DNA from: Pterobdella sp. o SKG-2022
Taxonomy: Eukaryota; Annelida; Clitellata; Hirudinida; Piscicolidae
DNA length: 64,000 bases
Reading direction: 5' to 3'
Assembly: GCA_964035795.1 (NCBI GenBank)
Contig: OZ038320.1
Coordinates: 14,301,030-14,365,029 of the forward strand
The notes below the pieces were generated by a model. It searched no databases, was not told the origin of the DNA, and saw only the letters and a program-made list of their open reading frames with translations. Within the stretch, counting starts at the first letter, position 1; each line of letters starts with the position of its first letter. Below are positions 31,439-54,000 of this stretch, piece by piece. The position numbers and the translations under genes are program-made.

Positions 31439-34283
31439 CTGGCGATCAATTTGAAGCAATGTCATCCACAAGATCTTCTTCACTGCTACAAAGGATTTTG
31501 AAGCAAACCACCACCACACTCAAATACACAACTTACAATGGTCCTGTAATGAACCAAACTTTAAACGACACCAAAGGAGTTTCAAACATTGGTCAAACAC
31601 TGGCGTACCAATCCTCCCAAGTACCAGACACAACTGAAGCAAACTTGTTTGCTTACAACTTGGAGTATGATATCATGTGGATCAACCGGTTTATACATGG
31701 TTTGTGGGCTTGATATCGACTTGTAGTTATGTATTGGTCTCTTTAAAAATTTATTGTATAAAAATGTTCAAGTTTTCAAATTATTAATTATAAAACTAGC
31801 TTCTGCACATGCTGAATGACTGAGATCAACAAGCTGGATGATTTATCATTTTAAAATATTGAGATTGAGTATGAACTATTCATCCAAAACAACATTTTCA
31901 TAAGACTGCCAGTTCGAACTAAACTAAAATTATCCAACTCAAACTCTAACGTTTCCAAACTTGTCATAGTCAACTAGAAAGATCCACTAACCCAAAAGAA
32001 AAATATCAATTTGTCGGCACCTGATGCCAAAGTTTAACGATATCTAGGTTATAACAGAAAAGCAGTCTAACTATAGGCGCTAAGATTGGTTCAGCTCAAT
32101 GTCGTGTTCTCAATAAAGAAAACAAAAATTATTATTTTTAATCAATAGTTTCATATATACTTTTCCGGATTAAAAATTTAAATTTAATTAAATATTGTTT
32201 TCACACTTCAGAACGAAGAGAGCAAGCGATTTTATGTTTGGTTGTGGGTTTGTTGGTGGGGGTTATTTTTACCTTACTTGCTTGTTTGTGTTTCGCTTGT
32301 TGTAGTTGGAAAAAAGCAGCAAAAAGAGGGAAGTTTGAGGTGACTGAAAAGAAAAAACGAAAAGGTGGTTGCTTCAAAAGGAAAAAAAATGAAGAAGGAG
32401 ATGTTCTGCTGAGAAATTCAACAAACACACAAACACTTGATTTGTACTCGAGCAGATCGAATAATGATGATGTTGCAAAAAAACGTGAACTTGTGACAAC
32501 CTCAAGCAAACCATTAGTGCCAACAAGCACGGCAAACGTCGAAGAAAGTAGACCATATGATTCTCCAGACCTCAATCTCCATTATAGCAATCCAAACAGA
32601 TCCAGACTTTCTCCTATCAATCGTAACTCTCAACAACATCAAATCTCTCCTTCAATTTACCGCCATACTAATCCTTCTACTAACTTTCAAAAAAATTCTC
32701 CAACCCTTGCTACACACTCGACCAATTATCCTCACAACTATGTCGACAATTTGGCATCCGAAGACATAGATAACACAAACCCATCTCTCACTATTTCAAC
32801 ACCTGCCAGCTGGACCACTGTCACTTTGACCACCAATCCCGCTTCCCCTTCCGTTCTCATTTCTCCTAGGTCCAACAATAACTTATATTATTAGTGGTAA
32901 TTATTTAATAATTCGTATTAACTGAGTTTTAAAATAAATCGATAAACAATATTTAACTAAACTGAATAAAATTTATGGAACAAAAATATTATAGTCAAAT
33001 TATTATAAAATTTTATTAAATAAAAGGATTTTTGAAAAGAATTTCGAATTTGAATACATCAAAAATATTCAAAAATAAATTTGCAAAAAAATTGTATTAA
33101 GGTTATTTTGCTAATCGAGATTACACATTGATAATTGTGACAACATCGCAGGTCTTCCAAGCTAGCTCATTCTCGGGATTCACCCGTTCATCATTCTCAT
33201 CATTTCCATCATCATCGTCATTCCAATCAAACTAAATCTAGCAGCAATGTTGATCATGAAAATTGTAATCAAAATCAGCTATTACCTTCTCAAAACACCA
33301 ATATCAATACTTTTCATCACTCTCTTCCAAGATATCCACAGACCTCACCCTACTACGCGCATCTACAAGCAATTTCCAACATACGAAAAACTGTTACACC
33401 TTTGGTACAAAATGACTCTCCAAAAGTAACTCACAAGTATGATAATTTCGATACTGAATCTGACGATGCGGATTGTCGGGTTGATACTGATGTAAATAAT
33501 CAAATTTATAAAGACGTAACCAATGACAATGCTAATCAAAGTATACATAACTGGCCTTCACCACCCAATAACTATAATTATGATAAGTTATTCCGAAATA
33601 CCAGAATTGAGTTCGAATCTAATAAAAAAAATGAAAATAATGATAATTTTAATTATTTAAACACTGCCTTAATTGAAAACGGAGTGAATTTGGCAAACAC
33701 AAACCTAAAAAGAAACTCCAGTGCTGGAGCAGACAGTTGCAGCAGTTATGCACTCAAAGGCAGTGACAGCATCAAGCGAAGCAGTATCAAGAACCTACCA
33801 GCTCGTAACTCACCTTTTGGTCCTTCTTTGACAGAATGGTTTGCTTTAGAACAAGAGCAAAATGTGGCCAAGGAACGAGCTTCATTACCATACCAACAAG
33901 AAAAACACGTTCAAGAACAAAAATATACCATACCCACCATTAGCCATCAGCAGATCTCTTTGCAAAAACGTGCCAATGACCTTGAGCAACAACAAGTTCA
34001 ACGCAATCAAGACGCTGATGCAATCTTGAGAAAAAAACAAAAATCGTTTTTGAAAGTACAACGGAAGTCTTCGAGTGGTAAGAACTCCCAGCAAACTTCC
34101 CCGACAGATCACCTTTTCAATAGCTTGTACCTTGATAAGAACAACAATAATTTAAGTTTTATTTCTTACTACGATGATACTTTAAAGAAAAAAAACAAGA
34201 AGAAGAACACAAACAACAGCCTTCCTCCAGTATTCTCTGCTCCTGCTTCCTCAAAATGGCCCGTGCCTCCGAAAGGATTGTAA
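31439..34283 (+). CDS. Single-pass membrane protein with long disordered tail (5' partial)
   Basis: I do not recognise the family. Three exons join in phase: 31439-31699, 32212-32869 and 33152-34283, giving about 684 codons without a start. The first exon encodes a Ser/Thr-rich segment with sequons (NQT, NDT), plausibly extracellular. The second opens with a transmembrane segment (LVVGLLVGVIFTLLACLCFA), then CCSWKK and a strongly basic stretch, so by the positive-inside rule the C-terminus is cytosolic. Cysteines at the membrane edge could be palmitoylated. The remaining about 550 residues are Asn/Ser/His/Gln-rich and disordered, with a His-rich run (HHSHHFHHH), ending in KWPVPPKGL. The donors used (GTTTGT at 31700 and GTCCAA at 32870) are weak but phase-consistent, and without the second the frame stops at 32895. 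A cell-surface receptor or adhesion molecule is possible, but not shown. Confidence 0.6.
31880..32095 (-). repeat. Dispersed repeat B, diverged copy
   Basis: In the first resolved intron of the membrane-protein gene. It shares with the 40.3 kb copy the segments actgccag, the ggttataac(g/a)gaaaa motif and the cgctaag / ttcagct region, with many substitutions. The same orientation as the other copies is inferred from block order. Confidence 0.45.
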
Positions 34284-34427
34284 TCTGCAAGTGATCTTCA
34301 AAATTTTTATTTTGCAATTTGACCTTTGAGTGGTTAGCTTTAGAAATGAGAATTAATGATTACTTTTGTAGTGGATTTAGATACAATTCTAATTTGAGTT
34401 TTTGGAAAGTATTTATTGATGTTTATC

Positions 34428-34433
34428 AATAAA
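34428..34433 (+). terminator. AATAAA polyadenylation signal of the membrane-protein gene
   Basis: Canonical hexamer about 145 bases after the TAA at 34281-34283, on the gene strand. Confidence 0.55.
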
Positions 34434-34865
34434 AAAACATTTTTACCCATGAATAATCAAAGGACTTTGAATAGCAAATGATTTTTTCGTATAAACCACA
34501 CGTAATTTTCAATTCGAATTATGATATTTCCTATTGATCCAAGCATTCCATTAAAAAATTAGCATTAAACGTTATTCTCAACGACTAATCAGGTATCAAG
34601 ACTACATATCAGATTTTTACAATTATTTTAATTAACCTGCATTCATCATGTTATTGTCACTACTTCACGTTCCATCGATCATATTCGCCATCAAGCCACC
34701 TTCACCACACCACTAATACATTTTAAAGTTTTGATTCTTTGAGCTTTTTTTTGATATTTTACGATTCAACATTGAAAGATATTCAGCTAAATTTTATTTA
34801 ATTTGCATAGAATTTATGATTAACTGAATGATTTGAGGTATTCAATAAAACTGCTTCGATTTGCT

Positions 34866-34946
34866 ACCCAAACGGAATGATTTCCTTCCATCATGTATCA
34901 AGCTTGATACCCAAACGGAATGATTTTTTTCCATCATGTATCAAGC
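34866..34946. repeat. Tandem duplication, about 38-base unit
   Basis: Two nearly identical copies (34866-34903 and 34909-34946) start acccaaacggaatgattt and end catcatgtatcaagc. They differ by two bases in the T-rich centre. Confidence 0.85.
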
Positions 34947-35164
34947 GTTAGAACCACTGATATTGAATAAATCCCAATAACTTTTAGACAATAAAAATTA
35001 ATTTAACAAAGATGAAACATCCGTATGGATTTATTTTATTTGAGACTAATTTTTCAATACAATGAAAATATAAAACATTGAAAAACTCGTTTCGAGGATT
35101 ATTTAAATATATTTATAATTTAAAATGAATGCAAGGTCAAAATTAAATAATCTTATTACAGCCC

Positions 35165-35170
35165 TTTATT
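35165..35170 (-). terminator. AATAAA polyadenylation signal of HBS1L
   Basis: TTTATT on the plus strand, about 107 bases downstream of the HBS1L stop codon on the minus strand. Confidence 0.5.
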
Positions 35171-35276
35171 GAAACTTTTTCATTGAACACCTAAAAAATT
35201 ATCAATACATAATCAAATTAAAACTGAACAAATTTAAAAGAATTAGAGCACTGATGAGATGATAAGGTTTACACTC

Positions 35277-47393
<12,117 letters not shown>

Positions 47394-47779
47394 GATTTAT
47401 AACGAATCTTTATGGTCATTCAAAAAAATAATTGGAAACCTAAAAAACAATTTGAGATGTTATTTTCAAATAATTCTGAAAAAACGGGGTTAGATAACAC
47501 GGAAAAATTAATCTACACTAAAAAGTTTAAAGTATTCAAAATTAAGATGTTTGGAAATATTTTGAACTTACAATTTTTTTTTCAAATTACTACTCAACTT
47601 TTTATTTTAGCTAAATTTATTTCAATAATTTTTTTTTGTTATTCATATCAAATTTAAATCGAAACTTTGCCGTATAGGTTACAAATAGTTATCGTTTTCA
47701 AATAATAACTAATCTAATAAATATTCAAATACTGATAGCATCTAGATTAACTTTAAATTACATTTTCAAAGTATCAACG
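47394..47779. promoter_or_regulatory. Bidirectional promoter region, HBS1L (-) / INTS4 (+)
   Basis: The two start codons are divergent and only 386 bases apart, so both transcripts must start inside this AT-rich segment. I see no strong TATA box or known motif that would fix the start sites. Confidence 0.6.
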
Positions 47780-50700
47780 ATGGCTGCAGTTTTTAAAAAA
47801 AGAGCAGCTGCTAAATTTAATGAGGGCAATCAGGTTTTGAAAAACTAATTTTATTAAAAATCGTCCAATAGTTCCACTTTTTAGGAAAATTCAAAAAATA
47901 CTTTTATCTAATATTTTTAATTATAAACATCAAGAAAATGTTTTTTTTAATGGAAACTTTTGATTTTTGTATTTTGTTTAGTATTTATCTTTTACTTTAT
48001 TTAATTTATTAATCCAACTTTCTATTTAGTGTATAATTTAGATCTATATTTTAATGAATTTTTTTAATGTTAACAATTTTATATATATTAAGGTCTTGAA
48101 GGCTTTTGTTATAAAACCTTTGTATTTTATTATTTCATTTTAAAAACAGTTTCATTAAAAATAAACTTATTCAAAATCAAAGGTTTTATCTTTTCGCTCA
48201 CCTCCAACTAAAAGATTCAAATTCAAAAAAGAAGAAAATGAGGTTTTTGATAATAATAAAAATTCATAATTAAATTTTAATAAATTATTTGTTATCCAGC
48301 TGAACTTCTCTTCTTTCACTGGAAAAGTAAAAAAAGAAATAGTTCATGTTGATGCAGACATGAAGGTTCAGTTTGAATATATAATATCATTTGAATTTTT
48401 ATAATTTTGAAAATATTCTTTGTATTTTATGTTCAAATATATTGCATAGGTGAAAGGAACAGGACTAGATGTGAACCTAGAATCTGCTTACCATGTTAGT
48501 GCACCAAAATTCAGCATTATTAATTTATACATATATTATTTATATCCCAGTATTATATGTATATTTAAGCATTATTATTTTTGCTAATTTCTTATGATAA
48601 AGCTAAATTTATCAAAAATTCTAGCTATTTCTTTTTTTTAATTAAGGTTTTTTAAAATCTCATAAGTCAATGTAGAAATTTTGAAAAATTAATCACTGAA
48701 AATATATAAAGATCTTTTTAAAAGTATCAAATTCAAATTCAATGAAGAGTATGATTATAGTGACATCAACTTCAGGAGTTTCTAGACCACTGAGTATTAT
48801 GAACTTTGAATGCAATTTAAAGTAATGTCATTGTCATCTATAATGCTGATATGTAGTTTTTTTTATAGGATCATTAAATTTGTGATTTTTAAAATTATTT
48901 CAGCACAATCTTATTAGTTTTTGAATTTTTGTTTGATGCAATTCCTAATGACTCATTTTTTTCTGTTTCATATATATTGATATTTATAGTTATTTTTGTC
49001 TCTGTTTCAAGAGTCTTGTACAATTTGATAAATGATATTTTTGTTTAGTTTCAATCATAATTTTTAAAACATATCACCTAAAAGATTTACAAAGGCTCGT
49101 AGGCATTTTCAAAGGATACTCATAACAAAAACATAATACATACATTTGTAGGAGCTTGAGGAGCTAGCAGCAATGATCCCTTCCATATGCCATGAAGGGA
49201 GCATCAACCTCATCATTAACACCATTTTTGACCATCTTGAGAGTCATGAGGACAAAAGCCATGAGTTCATCATTAAGGTTGCATTCTCTGTCAAATTTTA
49301 ATTATATATTCATGACTAGGGTCTAATCCCACAACAAAGAGGTAAATGACCTGCTGATTGGCGTGATAGCATCATTGTAAACCTCTACAAAGGTAAGCGG
49401 GATGCTTTGGATAGAGGAAATTATAGAGGCCTCAAGCTGACAGATCATGTGATGAAGCTTGTTGAGCATGTCCTAAAGCGATGAATCAGGATGATGGTGG
49501 ATATTGATGAGATGCAGTTTGGCTTCGTTTCTGGTAGAAGCGCCACTGATGCAGTTTTTATTGTTCGTCAGTTGCAGAAAAAATATCTAGCCGTCAAAAA
49601 ACCACTCTCTTTTGTTTTTGTCGATTTAGAGAAGGCCTTTGATCGAGTTCCGCGCAAAGTAATTTGGTTGGCAATGAGAAAGCTCGGGGTTGAAGAATGG
49701 GCTGTCCGTGTAGTTCAAAGCATGTATATTGGAGCGAAAAGTCGAGTACGCATTAATAACCAGCTCAGTGATGAGTTTGGTGTAAATGTTGGTGTACATC
49801 AAGAATCTGTATTGAGTCCTTTACTTTTCATTCTTGTTTTGGAAGCTTTGTCTAGAGAGTTAAGAACCGGTGTTCCTTGGGAACTTTTATATGCTGATGA
49901 CCTGGTTTTGATCTCAGAATCGCTAGACGATTGCATATCCAAATTTGAAAAATGGAAACTCGAAATAAAAAGTGAAGGATTGCGGGTGAACTCCAAAAAA
50001 ACAAAATTCATGTTACTCGGTTCTGAAAACTTGAGGGAGCTTTTCCTTGCAGCGTATGCCACAAAGGTGTTGGCGTCAACTCAGTTTTTTGCTCGACATG
50101 CTCTTATTGGGTCCACAAAAGATGTAGTGGTTTGACTGGAAGACTGAAGGATCAGGCTTATGTATGTCCTCGCTGTCTCAATTTAGCGCCACCTTGGATT
50201 ATAGGCCTATCAAAGAAGTTATTGTTGGTAATGCCACAATGGTGGTAGAACCGAAGTTTTGCTATCTTTGTGATATGTTGTGTGCAGGTGGAGGTTGTGA
50301 ACTGGCAGTTATCACCAGATGTTCAGTTGCCTGGGGAAAATTTAAAAAACTGTTGCCCATATTGACCTCTAAACACATCACCTTGGAACTTCGTGGCAAA
50401 TTATACACATCTTGTATGCGTTCTGCCTTATTATATGGCAGTGAAAACTGGGCTCCAACAGTTGCTGTTTTGCAAAGGCTACAGCGCAACGATAGGTCTA
50501 TGATCCGCTGGATATGTGGCGTTAAGCCAAAGGATAGAAGTCCATCATCAGTTTTCCTCAAAAAACTTAAAATTCCAGACATAAGGACGCTGCTACAGAG
50601 TCGTCGTCTTCGTTGGTATGGTTACGTGAGACGTTTGTCCATGTGCATCAAAGACGTGCTCGAACTTCCTCTGCCTGGAGGTCGTTCCCGTGGTAGACCA

Positions 50701-52153
50701 GCAAAAACTTGGTTGAGTTGTGTTGAAAAGGATATGGAATCCTAAGGCCTGGAAAATGCGGATCCACTCAATAGAGCTGAGTGGAGAAAGTGTATTAGCC
50801 GACTGCTGTATACTCCAGCTACTGGGACGTCTACATCAGTATAATCTAATATGGATATTATATTATTTAAACAACAACAAAGAAGAAAAAGAAGACTTGA
50901 ATTTAAAGCTAAACTTTATAAAAAGAAAATGCTTTTGGTTAAAAATGGCAATGTAAACTGTCGAAATTTGGGAATGGTGGGTTTTCAAATGTAATATTTG
51001 GATGAAGGTTTGAGTTGGAGTTTTATTAAAATATCCCAAAGTATAATTTTTTAGTCACTTTTGTGAAAAGCAGCTAGCCTTTTGTGTTGAGTAGAAGTAA
51101 AATAGGCAATTAATGCTCATTTTAGTTAAGATCTTCACAGAAATATAATTTAACAAGGTTGTAAAAAATGCATCAAGATAATTTTACTTTCATTATTCAA
51201 ATTGGTCATATTATTTACTGAATAGCATGTATGTTGACAGGCTTCAAAGGCCTTATATGCACTGTTGTCCCACCCTCTGTGCCACTCCTCCCTCTATCTC
51301 AACAGGGCTCTCAACCTCATCAATAATGATCGTATGTTGTGGTTCATAATCAATATCACTAATGAATTATTCTAATTTTAATGATTTAATTTAGTCAATT
51401 GTGCATTTCATAGTTTCCTAAATTTTAAACCATGTGTTATTTGGTCTATATATCTTAATCATAATCATACAGAGTCTTTTAATTTGTAATCACCCATGCA
51501 TTCTTGTATGCAGATTCGTCATCCACAAAGACCTACTTCTTGAAGCTGTTGCACGCCATATTGAGTTCCAACCACAACCACCACACTGTCTGCATCAAGA
51601 GCTTCAGCTGCATTCTCAAGGTTCGTCTTTCATACATGTGCTACTCAACTTATAAAGTTATGGTAGTGACTTGGTGGAATTTCCAGGTTGTCATTTTATA
51701 CTGTAGGTTCTAAATATTCAATAAATAACACTTTCATCGTTCTGGAAATAAATAAATAAAAGAATTTTTAAAAGGACGACTTAAGTAATAAATCAATATC
51801 AGTTTATATTTGCCACAAATCAGAACTCATGTCATAATCTTCATTTCTCATCAGTCTTTGGACTCCACCAGCCATGCTGTTAAAAGTGAATGCTTGCGTA
51901 TGATTGGTTGGTTTGCTCCTTCCGATTTGAAACCTTCTCATCTTTTTGGCCATTCAAGTTTTGAAAATTCTCTTGTGAGCGTGATCAGCAATCACATGTT
52001 TGATGATGATTGGAGGGTCAGATTGGTTGCTCTTCAATCATTGGTCAGTGTTATCAGAACTTTTTTAATCTTATGGCAAATAGCGAAATCTAAATTAAGT
52101 ATTTTCTGTTTAGTTATGTTTTCATATAAATATATATTTCTTTATTTATATAA

Positions 52154-52230
<77 letters not shown>

Positions 52231-53800
52231 TTTATTTACAGTGGGTGCTTTTATTAATATGTATATAACTCAGTCATTGTATGTAATTTGTGAGTTTAAG
52301 ATCGAATTCAATTGATTTTTCATAGTTTTCATTAAGTTGGAATTTATTATTTGTTTTCCCATCATAGTTCTAAATTTTTAATTGGTTCAAATTAGAGATA
52401 TCTTAAAATAATACATTTTCACTTTTAACTCACTTCTGTTATTTCTCGATTTCAATCTTCACCATTTCAAAGTAATTTCTTGCAGGTGTATTGGCATGAG
52501 AGAGATCTAGAAGTTGATTGGCGGATATGGCACAAGGTTGTGCTTCTATTGGATGATGATTTTGAAGCTATTAGATTGGTGGTTGCTAAGGTAGGCTTTC
52601 TAAATTTGTGCTCATCATTTGCATCCATTACGCTAATTTTTCATTTTCCATAATATTTGTTATGTTTTATCCAATTTCGATATATATATATGTGTTCAAA
52701 AGTGCCAAAATTAAGATTAGTTTTGAACTGTTTGTGATGACAGGTGATCTGGTTGTTAGCCATCAAGAACCCTGATGTGTAAGTGCTTATCTATTCTTCA
52801 ATCTACTCAATTCTTACTAAAATCTAAACCTTTAAAAGTAATGCCTTCAGGCTTATTATTATTTCATTGCTTTTTCATTATATCACAAAGATAAAATTCA
52901 TAATTGCTGTGACAATATTAAACCTTCTTAACCCTTAAATGATATTCAACCTGGCTTGACACCCATAACCGCTTTCCAGTCTCATACCAGATGCAAATTC
53001 TGATCCGCCTACTTCACGTCTGGTTGACAGCTGCTTCAAGCTGCTCTGTGACGTCATGAATGACTCATCATCAGCTGTTCGTTGTCAAGCTGTTAAACTG
53101 CTGGTAAAGCATGTTTAAATTTCAATATTCAACTTAATGTATATTTATTAGATATAAAGCCACAATTTTTGAGTTTTATATTTATTAGAAGAATTTATTA
53201 TTACTATTCTTAGTTTATTCTATAATTTTTAATGGCAAATGCAAATGATATCTAACAGGGGGCCATGAACGGAGTTGATTCGATGCTTCTACAGCAGGCT
53301 TTCGATAAAAAGCCACTAAGTAAAAATGTATGCAATTGTATAACCTAATAAAACTTTTGCTACGCCCATGAGTTTACTTATTTAATGCTTAATCCTTTTT
53401 CATAATTATATTCAAAAGAATAGAAGCACACTTAGCATGAAAATTATTTCAAGTCATAATGTAATTTAAGTCACAGAGGACAGTTGCACCAAGGGGGGAC
53501 TACTTGTTCCAGAAGTCAGAGTGGGTCATGGAAGATCTTTCCGCAAGTGATTACGTTTGCATTGTAGTAAGCTAGCCTGCAACTCACTGCTCCAGAAGTT
53601 GCTATTTGGACCACATTTTTTTAGAAATCTTTTTTATGACTGTTTCAGTATTTAATAACCAATATTTTTTCGTTATTTTTACTAGATAATATATCTATGT
53701 GGAACTTCGAAGGTCCATAATAATAATAATAAAAATAATTATTAGTATTATTATTATTATTATCGCAGTGCCTGGGAGTGCTTGTGGAGCATTCGTGCAT
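47780..53800 (+). CDS. INTS4: Integrator complex subunit 4 (INTS4), cut by assembly gap
   Basis: HEAT-repeat scaffold of the nuclear Integrator cleavage module (with INTS9 and INTS11), which processes snRNA 3' ends and terminates paused transcription. Exons: 47780-47833, 48300-48365, 48450-48494, 49152-49277, 51241-51331, 51514-51620, 51855-52043, 52486-52590, 52744-52778, 52980-53103, 53259-53327, 53477-53546 and 53769-53800, in phase, giving 371 codons. Diagnostic blocks: MAAVFKKR at the start, HAVKSECLRMIGW and DDDWRVRLVALQSL (HEAT repeats), VLIPDANSDPPTSRLVD, VRCQAVKLL, and PGSACGAFVH just before the gap. The last matches vertebrate SGACGAFVHG. The remaining larger half of the protein is missing. 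Intron 4 holds a LINE. The exon at 48450-48494 and the exon 12 donor are less certain. Confidence 0.88.
49310..50850 (+). mobile_element. LINE family A, best preserved copy (in INTS4 intron 4)
   Basis: A 5'-truncated non-LTR retrotransposon, sense to INTS4. The frame 49491-50135 holds most of the reverse transcriptase: FGFVSGRSATDAVFIVRQLQ, FVFVDLEKAFDRVPRKV with its catalytic Asp, a VHQESVLSPLLFIL block (usually VHQGSVLSP, so the Gly is changed) and ELLYADDLVLISE with the YADD pair. The second frame, 50164-50745, holds the C-terminus (EPKFCYLCDMLCAGGG, MIRWICGVKPKDR, RSRGRPAKTWLSC). Frame breaks between 50050 and 50160 and stops at the edges make it inactive, but it is younger than the other copies. 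Confidence 0.92.
52152..52226. repeat. (TA)n microsatellite
   Basis: A nearly pure TA tract of about 75 bases in INTS4 intron 7. It could extrude a cruciform. Confidence 0.95.
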
Positions 53801-54000
53801 NNNNNNNNNNNNNNNNNNNNNNNNNNNNNNNNNNNNNNNNNNNNNNNNNNNNNNNNNNNNNNNNNNNNNNNNNNNNNNNNNNNNNNNNNNNNNNNNNNNN
53901 NNNNNNNNNNNNNNNNNNNNNNNNNNNNNNNNNNNNNNNNNNNNNNNNNNNNNNNNNNNNNNNNNNNNNNNNNNNNNNNNNNNNNNNNNNNNNNNNNNNN
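53801..54000. other. Assembly gap of exactly 200 N
   Basis: The round length indicates a placeholder rather than a measured size. INTS4 enters from the left and the PTB-protein gene enters from the right in opposite orientation. Neither continues on the far side within this window. A (TAA/ATT)n-rich stretch (53717-53763) lies just left of it and may have broken the assembly. Confidence 0.97.
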
